Positions 26,288 to 35,028 of a stretch of DNA of 39,611 nt are shown here, piece after piece (within the stretch, counting starts at the first letter, position 1; the number at the start of each line of letters is the position of its first letter). A program made the translations under genes and the position numbers. The DNA comes from Paenibacillus gorillae (GTDB taxonomy: Bacteria > Bacillota > Bacilli > Paenibacillales > Paenibacillaceae): positions 1 to 39,611 of the forward strand of contig NZ_CBVJ010000103.1 of the NCBI RefSeq assembly GCF_000513275.1, written 5' to 3'. Below the pieces are notes generated by a model. That model was not told the origin of the DNA. It was given only the letters and a program-made list of their open reading frames with translations, and did no database searches.

Positions 26288-26345
26288 TCATATGGTGGAG
26301 GCGAACCGTGGCTGTGCAAAACCACAATTCACCGTAACGTGCTGA

Positions 26346-27299
26346 TTAAGAAATTGGGGGAGGTGGCTTAACCTCATCCTTATTGGCTACTCCAAAAGGA
26401 ACATGGGCAGAAGGAGAAATACTTGATACTCCTTCAATATGACTTATTTGATCGTCAAAGAAAATGTGTGGTCGAAATACATTCAGCACTCTTCCTTTGT
26501 CTACTCCTCCTAGGAAAAATGCCTCATCTACATTAATACCTAAATTTCGTAATGTAGTAACCACTCGTTCATGCGCTGGTGCATTTCTCGCTGTTGCAAT
26601 TGCTACCTTAATACGTGGAATGTGATTTTCATCTTGGTGCTTCTTTTCCCATTCACGATGTTGTAATCGAGCAATTTCACCGAAAAATTTAAATAACGGA
26701 CCGGGAGGGAGTGCTTCATTTGCTTTTTGCTTCTCATTCTCATGAAACTTTTCCATACCTAATTTTTTAAAGATTCCTTCAGATGAATCATCAGCAATTA
26801 TTCCATCAAAGTCAAATGCTATTCGGAGGCCAGGTTCTTCTTCATTATCCACAAACATTGTCGGGAGAACTTGGGCAGCAGGAAGCCCCTTGCTCACAGC
26901 TTTTCTCACATCTTCAGGGTTGGCAGAGAGAAACACCGATGCATTAAATGCATCCATATAGACAAACGGATCTGAACCAGTTACAAACGCCGCACGAGAT
27001 ATCGAAAGCCCATGATGTTCTATAGATTTGAAAACTCGAAGACCCGTATCCGGATCATTTCTTGATAAAAGTACAACCTCAACAGGCTGATCATCCGGTT
27101 CCTTTCCATTAATCATAAGCAGACGCTTAATAAGTGGAAATGCAACCCCCGGTTCGAAAACAACTTGTTCGTTTTCACGCTGATACTTGCGGTATTCCTC
27201 TTCTCCTTTTTCCCTAAAAACCTTGTCCGAATCTTCAAGATTAAATAGAGCGCTTGAAGCAACTGCAACAACAAATTTTTCATCTATTGGAAACGGCAT
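26346..27299 (-). CDS. Cytosolic 5'-nucleotidase (cN-I type)
   Basis: 317-aa HAD-superfamily enzyme of the 5'-nucleotidase family PF06189, related to eukaryotic cN-I, which removes phosphate from nucleoside 5'-monophosphates. Visible marks are PIDEKFVVAVASSALFNLEDSD at the start, VVLLSRNDPDTGLRVF in the middle, the HAD-like aspartate motif IAFDFDGIIADD (about residue 170), an AIATARNAPAHERV motif, and FFLGGVDKGRVL with IFFDDQISHIE near the end. ATG 27299 is chosen because GGAGGG lies just upstream; an earlier in-frame ATG at 27341 lacks a site. AT-richer than the average of the window. It stands alone. Confidence 0.87.
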   Translation of the reverse strand: MPFPIDEKFVVAVASSALFNLEDSDKVFREKGEEEYRKYQRENEQVVFEPGVAFPLIKRLLMINGKEPDDQPVEVVLLSRNDPDTGLRVFKSIEHHGLSISRAAFVTGSDPFVYMDAFNASVFLSANPEDVRKAVSKGLPAAQVLPTMFVDNEEEPGLRIAFDFDGIIADDSSEGIFKKLGMEKFHENEKQKANEALPPGPLFKFFGEIARLQHREWEKKHQDENHIPRIKVAIATARNAPAHERVVTTLRNLGINVDEAFFLGGVDKGRVLNVFRPHIFFDDQISHIEGVSSISPSAHVPFGVANKDEVKPPPPIS

Positions 27300-27777
27300 A
27301 TTCCCTCCAAAATTAACCAGAATGCTTTTATTATAACACAACAGCCGTCAGTATTTTCAAAAGATGCAACCTAACAGTACTGACACAATGGAATCCAGCC
27401 ACTTGATTTGGCCTTTATCAAATGAACCTCCCTTCTTTGTCCGTTTTTATTTCAAAATATTGGATCAACTTATGATTAACTGAATCCTTCTGTACCCATC
27501 TTCATCAAAAAAGCAAAAAGAAAGAACAGACAATAACGCCACTAAGACGCAATCGACATTACTGTCTCATCTGTACTTTACGTCATTGGAGAACGAAATT
27601 GTAATAAGCCCTGTTCTATGATTTGTTGATAAACCACACCACGATTGTGTTTTCACGATATATATCCTGCTGGCTTGGCAGCATCGGAAAAGCACAGATG
27701 CGCGTTCCTGTAGTGGCTTGTTTTATTTACTGTGCTATGAAGTCGGTAAGATAGATTCGACGATTGCTTTACAATAA

Positions 27778-27924
27778 CTGCTTGATTTGATCAACAAAAT
27801 CGCCTCAAAGGTGGGCAAAAAGCTTTCAAATCCGATTCAGCGTCAACTCCACCAATGGATTACTTTTGCCCAGCTACATCAAGGCTTGTTTGCCGATTTC
27901 ATGCTCCGAAAGTTGAAGTTTTAA
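27778..27924 (+). pseudogene. Possible remnant reading frame in a 760-bp gene-poor stretch
   Basis: The interval 27300-28064 has no convincing gene. Within it a 48-codon open stretch after a stop reads LLDLINKIASKVGKKLSN and ends FADFMLRKLKF; the same frame upstream of the stop also looks protein-like (YEVGKIDSTIALQ). There is no start codon or ribosome binding site. It may be the decayed 3' end of a gene, possibly from a mobile element, but I do not recognise the family. Confidence 0.3.
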
Positions 27925-28064
27925 AATTACGGGTTTATTTTATGAATGACTATACCTTTCTTCTATTAACCTGTCTAGAATCTCTTTCCAAAAAAAGAGC
28001 CTTAAGCCCTTGATGGAAAGGAATTTCAGAAAATATAGTATGGATTTTCAGGACACTGTGTGCA

Positions 28065-30362
28065 TCAGCTTGATTGCACAATAGCATCCAGTAGTTCCCT
28101 GATCTTCTGCTCCTCCCCACTCTCATTCGTTGCAAATCGTTTTAGCTTAAGTTCGTATTTTGTAAAAATATCATTTTTCATTCTATCCCGTTTAAGTTGT
28201 TCCGGTTTATTCTCATGGAACTCAACTCCGTCCACCTCAATGGCAAGGACCGCTGTCTTATCCAGCTTATGATAAATGACAAAATCAACAGAAGCCCGAT
28301 GCCTGATATACTGCTGCTCACTGTTTTCCAATCTGTCTACATTCTTGAATAGATTCTTTAAAAGAACCTGATTGCCAAGCATAAATCCGCTATAAGCCGG
28401 TTCCTGCAAAAGCTCCGTAAGCAATGCTTCCATTAGATTCTCTGATTTGAATTTGGACGCATTAAACCCCCTCGAACGTTCTCTGAATGCACGAAGCTTA
28501 TCCGAATATTCCTTGTACAATAAATCAAATATCGACACAATTTCGCTCTCCACCACATTTTCATCGAGTGTGCTATATTCCATATACCGCGTGAGATCGC
28601 CAATTTCGTTACCGTACTTCCTAAACAAGTTGTGGTCCGTTACCAGAATGAACTTATTTTGCGCACGGGAGACCGCCACATTAATCATGCATGGATTATT
28701 TATAAATTTCATACCGTTTCTGCCAGAACGGGTCTGGTCCAACACTGTAGACATGATCATGATTGGCTTCTCCCGACCTTGATATTTATGTATCGTGTCG
28801 CTCTCAATATCGTCGGTGAACTGCCCCGCTGCTTTCTCCACCTGCTTTCGGTAAGGGGTGACAAAGCCGATATCCGATTGTCCAATCGCCACTTGCTCCC
28901 AACCTGCAAGTATCTCCCTTTCAATAACATCTAGCTCCCGCTGATTGAACTTTCCCTTTTTATCTCCTCGGGTAATTTCCCGCAAGTGATTGCCCGGCAA
29001 AGTCCTGTAAATTAGAAGCGGTACATCAGAATCTTGTTCAGCCGTGAAAGTTATTAATTCACCTTCGTAATACTTCTGATTACAGAACTGAATGATTTGG
29101 GGATGGCAACGGTAGTGTTCTTTAAGCATCACCTTGGGAATATCATCACCGTATAGGGCAAGCATTGAGGACAGCAGATTATGCTGAAAATAATTATAAG
29201 CTTTGCCCACGCCAGCAGATGCGGCATTTCCAACCACATTCTCAATTTCCTTACTCACAATTTGCGGCAATTGTTTGGTGTCACCAACAATGATTGCCCG
29301 CTTACAGCAGGATAGTGCAAGCGAGCCAGTAATCAGATCCACTTGTGAAGACTCATCAATAATGACATAGTCAAACAGATCATTGGCCGGAACACAGTTG
29401 CGTAAAGAATGAGTCGTGCTTAGTACAATCGGATAATAATCAATGAATGACTTAAAGTTTTTGCTTAACTGATAATCTTTTGCATTACATTCCACGCGGG
29501 GAAGATTACGATATTTTTCATACAATTTATGCCGGAAAAGCTGTGCTGAAAACTGCTGGTGCTCCTTCATTAAAGACTGATACGATGCAGACTGAAGTTC
29601 TTGTTCAATTTGGTCAATCCGGCCTGAAAGCTCTTCCATCCGTAGAATGTAGAACTTCCGCTGGACATTCAGAATTACGTCTGCCCCCTGTTCCCTCAAG
29701 TACTTATACTCGGTGAACCCATGTTTAATAAACAGTTTGAACTTGTATAAAAGGCTATTCTCTTTACCTTTCCTCAACGCAAGGTGGCTATCCTTCATAA
29801 ACTCAAGCATCCGCTCCGGCGTCTCACGATAGAATGACAACTTTTCTAAAGACTCAACATCCTGCTTGGCGAAGTAGTTCTCAAAATGCTTTTGCTCCAG
29901 CACATACGCCGACAGTTGTTGCTTTAAACGCGCCTTCTCCACATCCAGCTCCATCAGCCGGGTAGTGCGGCCATCCAACTCCTGCACCTTGGACAGCAGC
30001 TCCACTTCAGGCAACTCACTCTCCCAACCGGAGACCTCGGCAATAGGCAGGTTCGCAAAAAAGATATCCTTATTCTTTTTATTTCCAAGCGCTGCAACCA
30101 AAAAGGGATAACCCTCCGCCTCCAGCTTGTCGCGCACATTCTGCACCGCCGCATTGTTGCCCGAGACTACAGCTACCCTTTTCTGCTGCATGACAACCAA
30201 GTTGGCTAATATATTTAAAATGGTTTGAGTTTTGCCTGTACCCGGCGGCCCTTCAATAATACTGATCTTACTGCGCAAGGCTTGATCTAGCGCTGTCTTC
30301 TGGCTCAGGTTGTACCTGAACGGGAAGATGTGTTGTAATTCAGTAGACACATCTGCATTCAC
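28065..30362 (-). CDS. Superfamily 1 helicase with DUF2726 tail, 3' part of a frameshifted gene
   Basis: 765-residue frame holding the motor and tail of a DNA2/NAM7 (Upf1-like) SF1 helicase. Motif I is IEGPPGTGKTQT (Lys44 here, about Lys208 in the restored protein), motif II VIIDESSQVD, motif III VGDTKQLPQIV, then IGFVTPYRKQ, HKYQGREKPIMIMS and NVAVSRAQNKFILVTD (motifs IV-VI). A coiled-coil-like insertion sits between motifs I and II. The last 110 residues (VDFVIYHKLDKTAVLAIEVDG) match the DUF2726 type, a restriction-endonuclease-like fold with an Asp and ExD pattern. The apparent GTG start at 30362 has no ribosome binding site, and the frame is open upstream. It continues the gene at 30427-30855. 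Possible roles are DNA repair or defence; neither is shown. Confidence 0.85.
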   Translation of the reverse strand: MNADVSTELQHIFPFRYNLSQKTALDQALRSKISIIEGPPGTGKTQTILNILANLVVMQQKRVAVVSGNNAAVQNVRDKLEAEGYPFLVAALGNKKNKDIFFANLPIAEVSGWESELPEVELLSKVQELDGRTTRLMELDVEKARLKQQLSAYVLEQKHFENYFAKQDVESLEKLSFYRETPERMLEFMKDSHLALRKGKENSLLYKFKLFIKHGFTEYKYLREQGADVILNVQRKFYILRMEELSGRIDQIEQELQSASYQSLMKEHQQFSAQLFRHKLYEKYRNLPRVECNAKDYQLSKNFKSFIDYYPIVLSTTHSLRNCVPANDLFDYVIIDESSQVDLITGSLALSCCKRAIIVGDTKQLPQIVSKEIENVVGNAASAGVGKAYNYFQHNLLSSMLALYGDDIPKVMLKEHYRCHPQIIQFCNQKYYEGELITFTAEQDSDVPLLIYRTLPGNHLREITRGDKKGKFNQRELDVIEREILAGWEQVAIGQSDIGFVTPYRKQVEKAAGQFTDDIESDTIHKYQGREKPIMIMSTVLDQTRSGRNGMKFINNPCMINVAVSRAQNKFILVTDHNLFRKYGNEIGDLTRYMEYSTLDENVVESEIVSIFDLLYKEYSDKLRAFRERSRGFNASKFKSENLMEALLTELLQEPAYSGFMLGNQVLLKNLFKNVDRLENSEQQYIRHRASVDFVIYHKLDKTAVLAIEVDGVEFHENKPEQLKRDRMKNDIFTKYELKLKRFATNESGEEQKIRELLDAIVQSS

Positions 30363-30426
30363 CGGGACCCCATTGACATAGTGGCTCAGTACACTCTCCG
30401 GGTGTACAAAGCTGAGTTTGGCAAAC

Positions 30427-30855
30427 TCATTTTTTTAGAAAATCGTCCATCTCTGGCTGCTCTTCTCCGCTCTTGATATTTACAGAAATAGCACGCCAAT
30501 ACTCCATGACCTTCAGCGCATCAGAGTCCTTCACACCACTACTCTCAATTCGAACATGGTCCGCTTCACACGTAATGTAGTTCCCATTTGCGAAAAAAAT
30601 CCGAATCCTTGGTCCGAAATTCATCACTCGAATAACATTGCTCAAAGGGTTACCCCGAAGGAATACCGCTTGTTTTTTAGTTATTTCTTCAATAAAAGGA
30701 TTATTGAGAATAACTACATCGCTAATAGGATAAGATTTTGATTCAAGGCAATCTAGGTAAGTTAACTCTATGATGGAATCCAGATGGTTATAGGATGTAA
30801 TTCGTGAGGTATGATCCTTACCTTTGACTAAAATAAGATAATTTTCTTCTTCCAT
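30427..30855 (-). CDS. N-terminal domain of the SF1 helicase, 5' part of a frameshifted gene
   Basis: 142 residues from ATG 30855 (AAGGA six bases upstream; the longer open frame to 30978 begins inside a terminator and is rejected). It is a beta-rich region (YLILVKGKDHTSRI, RIRIFFANGNYITCEADHVRI) followed by DALKVMEYWRAIS, not recognised as a known domain. The frame stops in CTA-AAA-AAA-TGA. With six instead of seven A it reads FLKNEFAKLSFVHPESVLSH and runs straight into the helicase frame, giving one protein of about 929 aa. Confidence 0.78.
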   Translation of the reverse strand: MEEENYLILVKGKDHTSRITSYNHLDSIIELTYLDCLESKSYPISDVVILNNPFIEEITKKQAVFLRGNPLSNVIRVMNFGPRIRIFFANGNYITCEADHVRIESSGVKDSDALKVMEYWRAISVNIKSGEEQPEMDDFLKK

Positions 30856-30956
30856 AGCTATTCCTTCTGTATTCGCGTATTTTGACTTAACATTTAGGGA
30901 ATTCGATGGATTGTAAGTATATTCCTGCATTGGGATGAAGGTAGCTGGATGGAAAA

Positions 30957-30986
30957 TCGAAAAAAGACACCCTTCCAAGTGTCTTC
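30957..30986 (-). terminator. Terminator upstream of the helicase gene
   Basis: On the minus strand AAGACACTT, loop GGA, then an arm ending GTGTCTT, followed by a T run: about nine pairs with two G-T. It closes the transcript of the hybrid kinase and the small ORF. Confidence 0.8.
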
Positions 30987-31062
30987 ACTAATACTCTATA
31001 TGGAGCCGAGCCATGGTTTGGTAAATCCACAATGAAAACACCCTCACCCAGACCCCATGCTA

Positions 31063-31137
31063 CTAAGCTGCTGCTTGCAGCATTCTTTTGCGTTTAAAAG
31101 TTGGCGGCCAGCCTCCTGGATTTGAAGTGTAATTCAT
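31063..31137 (-). CDS. Possible 24-aa peptide gene downstream of the hybrid kinase
   Basis: Short frame beginning MNYTSNPGGWPP and ending KRKRMLQAAA, with GAGGGG ten bases before ATG 31137. It lies about 113 bases after the hybrid kinase stop and before the terminator at 30957-30986, so it would be the last gene of that transcript, or the only gene of a short one. The peptide is basic with no signal peptide or cysteine. It might be a signalling peptide, a leader or chance. The remainder of 30979-31249 shows nothing else. Confidence 0.35.
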   Translation of the reverse strand: MNYTSNPGGWPPTFKRKRMLQAAA

Positions 31138-31249
31138 TGTCTCTCATCCCCTCGTCAGCTTTCATTTTATATACGATGGTATTTTCCGACTGCACTTTTA
31201 TCGTAGCACACCACACAATTATTCAGCTGCGTCTGTGCAGTGGCCTTCC

Positions 31250-33202
31250 TCATTTGTAAACGATAAATGATACCGCTGTCCCCCGGCCCGGCTCGCTTGT
31301 AATTTGAAGCCCCCTGCCAAATTGACGCTTTAACCGAAGGTCCGTATTGAGCAGCCCAATTCCCGAAGTATGATCGGATTGTTTGACGAGAATACGCTCC
31401 AGCGTTTGTTCGTCCATCCCTACACCGTCGTCAGTAACCGTAATTTCAGCATGCGTGTCGAAGTCTGTCAGCCGAATGCTTATCGTGCCGCCCCGCGAAC
31501 GCTTCATAAGGCCATGTCGAATCGCATTCTCAACAAGCGGCTGAATCGTCAGCATCGGAATCTTCAATCCCCTGCTCTCATCAATCTCCCAGACCACATT
31601 CAGCTTCTCTTCGAATCTTTCTTTCTCCACATAGAGATAAGAACGGACGATGCTTAATTCTTCTTCAACCGGTGCGAGCTCGTCCATATTCTCGAGCTTG
31701 AATTTATCTCTCAAATGACTGCTGAACGCCTCGATCAAGTCACGCATTCGCTCTGTATCAATCTCGCTTAAAGCAGCTACCGCATTCAATGTATTGAAGA
31801 GAAAATGAGGCTGAATTTGCGCCTGCAGCCAGGCTGCTTCCATTCGCAGCCTCTCGCGCACCGATTGCCGAACCTCGGTTAACGCCTTAACTCGCGACCT
31901 TAATTCCAGCGCCTCAACCGGCTTGGTTACATAATCATTTGCCCCCGCTAAGAAGGCATTAGCAATGTCTTCCGTCTGGCTTCTTGCCGTCAGGAACAGA
32001 ATCGGCAGCTCCGTAATCGAGAAGCGTTGACGAATCGTACGCGACAATTCATATCCGGACATTTGCGGCATCATCACATCGGAGATGACCAGATCCCATT
32101 CCTTCACATCCAGTAATTCGAGCACCTGTTTCCCGCTTGTAACGGTCGTGATGTCATATTGCTCATGGGATAAAATGCTGTTGATCACTTTCAGATTGAC
32201 CGGATCGTCATCGACAACCACTATTCTGGGCCGATCGGCTAAGAGCACGGACGGCTGCTCTACAATGAACTCGGGCGAAGCCAGCTCAGAAGCAGGCGGG
32301 ACTGCAACTTTCGCTGCTGCCAGCTCCGCAGCTGCAAGCACTACACCAACTCCTGGCTCCATCTCGCTCTCCATTCCATCAGACAACTGCAGACTAAAAG
32401 TAAACGCCGAGCCTTCACCTTGGACAGAATGCAGCTTCATCGAGCCTCCATGCAGCTCAGCCAGTTGTTTGCATATGCTGAGCCCCAGCCCAAATCCCCC
32501 TTCAATCATCGTCATCTCGGAGTGGAGCTGCTCATACGGCTCAAATACTTTGCGCTGCATTTTCTCATCCATCCCGATTCCCGTATCCTTGACCGTTATG
32601 TATGCCCTGCCATGTCTCACCTGCGCGCCAATCGATATGACTCCTTCATTGGTAAACTTGATGGCATTATGCAATAGATTGAATAGAATCTGAATGACCC
32701 GGTTTTCATCCGCATAGACGGATGGGAAATGCTCCGGAATATCATTCACTAGCTTGACCGGCTTGCCTTCCGTCATGTAATGAAGCATTTCAAGTACACC
32801 GCCAGCAACGGTATGAATCGAAAAACTCCGCAGCTGCAGCCGTGGTGAGCTTTCCTTGAGGCGCATGACATCGAGCAGATCATTCAACACCGTCGACATT
32901 CTTCTTCCTACCGCTAGGACGGTGCCCAGGTCTTTAATACTTTTCTCACCTAATGAATGCTGCTCTCTCTCTAGTACCGCCTGTGAAATATTAAGAATGC
33001 CGTGAAGCGGATTCCGCAATTCATGCGAAGTATTCGCTAGAAACTGATCTTTCATTTTATCTGTTTCTTGCAGCTTCGCCGCCAGCTTCCGGGTCTCCGA
33101 ATGAACCTGGAAATACCGCCGGAACCAAACGGAAGACAAGCATGCCGTCGATACAATAAGATCGAATGGATAATACAGCACTTTAATACCGCTCAGCAGC
33201 AA
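31250..33202 (-). CDS. 7TM hybrid sensor kinase, 3' part: HisKA-HATPase-receiver-LytS-type kinase
   Basis: 650-residue frame that continues the 33183-34367 gene. Order: end of the last membrane helices, HisKA with NTSHELRNPLHG (His60; His448 in the restored protein), HATPase (NLLHNAIKFTNEG, DTGIGM, GGFGLGLSICKQL), and a receiver domain (VVVDDDPVNLKV, phospho-acceptor in VISDVMMPQMSGYE, YVTKPVEA). After these comes a second, LytS-type kinase core (QAQIQPHFLFNTLNAVAALS) with its own HATPase (IQPLVENAIRHGL, VTDDGVGMDE, SGIGLLNTDLRLKRQFG). The apparent TTG start at 33202 has no ribosome binding site and lies inside the preceding frame. Two kinase cores around one receiver suggest an internal phosphorelay. 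Confidence 0.87.
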   Translation of the reverse strand: MLLSGIKVLYYPFDLIVSTACLSSVWFRRYFQVHSETRKLAAKLQETDKMKDQFLANTSHELRNPLHGILNISQAVLEREQHSLGEKSIKDLGTVLAVGRRMSTVLNDLLDVMRLKESSPRLQLRSFSIHTVAGGVLEMLHYMTEGKPVKLVNDIPEHFPSVYADENRVIQILFNLLHNAIKFTNEGVISIGAQVRHGRAYITVKDTGIGMDEKMQRKVFEPYEQLHSEMTMIEGGFGLGLSICKQLAELHGGSMKLHSVQGEGSAFTFSLQLSDGMESEMEPGVGVVLAAAELAAAKVAVPPASELASPEFIVEQPSVLLADRPRIVVVDDDPVNLKVINSILSHEQYDITTVTSGKQVLELLDVKEWDLVISDVMMPQMSGYELSRTIRQRFSITELPILFLTARSQTEDIANAFLAGANDYVTKPVEALELRSRVKALTEVRQSVRERLRMEAAWLQAQIQPHFLFNTLNAVAALSEIDTERMRDLIEAFSSHLRDKFKLENMDELAPVEEELSIVRSYLYVEKERFEEKLNVVWEIDESRGLKIPMLTIQPLVENAIRHGLMKRSRGGTISIRLTDFDTHAEITVTDDGVGMDEQTLERILVKQSDHTSGIGLLNTDLRLKRQFGRGLQITSEPGRGTAVSFIVYK

Positions 33203-34367
33203 AAAATCCCCACCATAACATGTGGCTCGCGAACGCTATAAGGGACAGCAGCAGCAGAATGTTTTCCTTTAATTCCTTGAACGAAGTACGAATCAGAGCA
33301 ACCATCGTCATAATAACCGAACCGCCAAATATAACAAGGTACAGAGGCGAGACCGCAACGACATAACGGACAGGCAGTACCAGCATCAGCAAAACTCCGG
33401 CCGCTAATATTATGCCGCATATAAGGTGGACCTTTTTCCAGTTGGCAGGCACTTGATGCATTAAGCACAGCAAGAGCGCGTAGATTGTGATTATGATTAG
33501 TAGATGGACCAGCCTAAAGCCCCACTCCAGGCTTAGCGGAATCCAGTAGCTGAACAGCTTCTCGTCACTGCTGAACATAATAATAAACATGGCGCTGAAC
33601 ACGAGCAGAGCGAAATACAGCAAGCCCCTGTCCCTCGTTCCGAGAAAAAACAAGATGAGGGCATAGATCGCATGCATAAGAAAGACAACGATCACCATTT
33701 GCTGCAAAGAAACAGACAGCTGTATCTCATGGACAACAGAAACCTCCGTCCCCAGCTTTAATGACCGGATAATACCGCTTCTACGGGCGTCATCATAATT
33801 AGCCGCTTGAATGACAACCTCAATGACATCGCTGCCGTTAGCTGTAAAGGAAGCGGAGTATGGAATGTTTTTCGCCTGGTATTCTTCAGCACTTTCCGCA
33901 GGCTGGCCGGACTCGCCAATGAGTCTGCCGTTCACATACAGCTCAGAAGAGCTCCGGACACTTGGAATGCTGATGCTATAGGTCGTTTCTAATGCCGGAT
34001 CTACGAGAATACGCAACCGGTACGAGCCATAGCCGAACGGAGTCGGGTGATCCGGCTCCATGGCGCTATTCCAGCCGCCCGGAACAAGGAGCATTTGCGG
34101 TTCCCCGGCAGAAAACGCCGCCGGATGTTTGTCGTTTCCGATTAGCCACAGACGCGGGTAAAATGCCCACTCCCCATCCAGCCTAATCGTTCCTTTCTTC
34201 GCAACATCCCAGTTCCGCAAATCCAACTGACCGTTTATAATAGGCGGCTGCTCTTTGCTCTGGAACGAGTAGAGCCATGCCATTCTGGCGCCTACTAGAA
34301 TCATAATAACTAAGCCAACTATGATAAAAATCTTCCACTTCTCCGTCTTGTTTCGTATACTCGGCAA
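33183..34367 (-). CDS. 7TM hybrid sensor kinase, 5' part: extracellular sensor and seven-helix domain
   Basis: 394 residues: one membrane helix (about 12-31), an extracellular jelly-roll-like domain (LDLRNWDVAKKGTIRLDGEWAF, SSSELYVNGRLIGESGQ; about 40-215) and seven helices (about 222-390), the layout of 7TMR-DISM receptors. The start is TTG 34367 with AGGAG nine bases upstream. The frame ends at FFAAERY by a surplus T in GGATTTTTTGC; with five T it reads WGFLLLSGIKVLYY and joins the kinase part, giving about 1038 aa. The ligand is unknown; the jelly roll suggests a sugar or a small extracellular molecule, which is inference. Confidence 0.85.
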   Translation of the reverse strand: MPSIRNKTEKWKIFIIVGLVIMILVGARMAWLYSFQSKEQPPIINGQLDLRNWDVAKKGTIRLDGEWAFYPRLWLIGNDKHPAAFSAGEPQMLLVPGGWNSAMEPDHPTPFGYGSYRLRILVDPALETTYSISIPSVRSSSELYVNGRLIGESGQPAESAEEYQAKNIPYSASFTANGSDVIEVVIQAANYDDARRSGIIRSLKLGTEVSVVHEIQLSVSLQQMVIVVFLMHAIYALILFFLGTRDRGLLYFALLVFSAMFIIMFSSDEKLFSYWIPLSLEWGFRLVHLLIIITIYALLLCLMHQVPANWKKVHLICGIILAAGVLLMLVLPVRYVVAVSPLYLVIFGGSVIMTMVALIRTSFKELKENILLLLSLIAFASHMLWWGFFAAERY

Positions 34368-34490
34368 GATATTGGACTCCTAACTTTGCTTTCTCTGTCG
34401 AAAACTATAAATAAATGGAAAATCCATTATACCTTATTTTATCGGATTCATTCCATTGTAAGATTAGATTTCGAGTCCAATTCGTATCAT

Positions 34491-34916
34491 TCAATCCTGC
34501 CGCTCCTGCGATTCGTCCAAAGTATCATCATTAGCGTGTGCGATTCTCTCAGCCGTTTGAGAGTTTTTCAAACGTTCGAAATTATCGATTTTATAGTTAA
34601 TAATTTTCAGTGTTTCATTGATTACATTCATCTGAGACTCGATGCTGCGCCTATGCTCTTTAAGGATCTCATAACAGTTTTCCGATTCCTGTTTGTTCAC
34701 CGAATTCATATACCGCTGAATTTCCTTCAGAGGCATATCCGTGCGTTTCAAACAATTAATGAAAAATAATCGGTCCAGAATGATCGCATCAAACTCCAAT
34801 TGACCGTTCTCCTTACGAACTGCCCGCGGTATCAATCCGATTTTCTCATAATAACGTATGGTGTCATAACTTAGTCCCGAGTTTTTGGATACTTCAGCAA
34901 TTCCGAGCTTAGCCAT
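34491..34916 (-). CDS. MerR-family transcriptional regulator
   Basis: 141 aa. N-terminal winged helix-turn-helix (LGIAEVSKNSGLSYDTIRYYEKIGLIP), wing (QLEFDAIILDRLFFINCLKRTDMPLKEI) and a long dimerisation helix. The only cysteines (CLKR and NCYE) do not form a metal-binding pattern, so it resembles the redox/aldehyde-responsive or drug-type MerR members beside aldo/keto reductases. The ATG at 34916 has GGGGGAG upstream. It lies 112 bases after the reductase and probably acts on the palindrome at 36088-36107. Confidence 0.87.
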   Translation of the reverse strand: MAKLGIAEVSKNSGLSYDTIRYYEKIGLIPRAVRKENGQLEFDAIILDRLFFINCLKRTDMPLKEIQRYMNSVNKQESENCYEILKEHRRSIESQMNVINETLKIINYKIDNFERLKNSQTAERIAHANDDTLDESQERQD

Positions 34917-34950
34917 CTTGCTCCCCCTCTATATACAGCCATACATAGTC

Positions 34951-35002
34951 AAAAGAGTTGCATCTCCATTGTCAGGCTAGTCCTGTAATGGAGATGCAAC
35001 TC
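34951..35002 (-). terminator. Long perfect inverted repeat after the aldo/keto reductase gene
   Basis: 16-bp perfect arms (GAGTTGCATCTCCATT and its complement) with a 16-base loop, followed by TTTT on the minus strand. It separates the reductase from the MerR gene and should end or attenuate the reductase transcript. Confidence 0.8.
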
Positions 35003-35028
35003 ATAGCTATGCACAGCCAGTTTGCTTT

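Noticed and set aside
26121..26327. 68-aa ORF after the 5'-nucleotidase
   Set aside because: It translates the terminator stem and has no ribosome binding site.
30856..30978. Longer N-terminus of the helicase gene (start at 30978)
   Set aside because: The first residues translate the terminator hairpin at 30957-30986; ATG 30855 has a good ribosome binding site.
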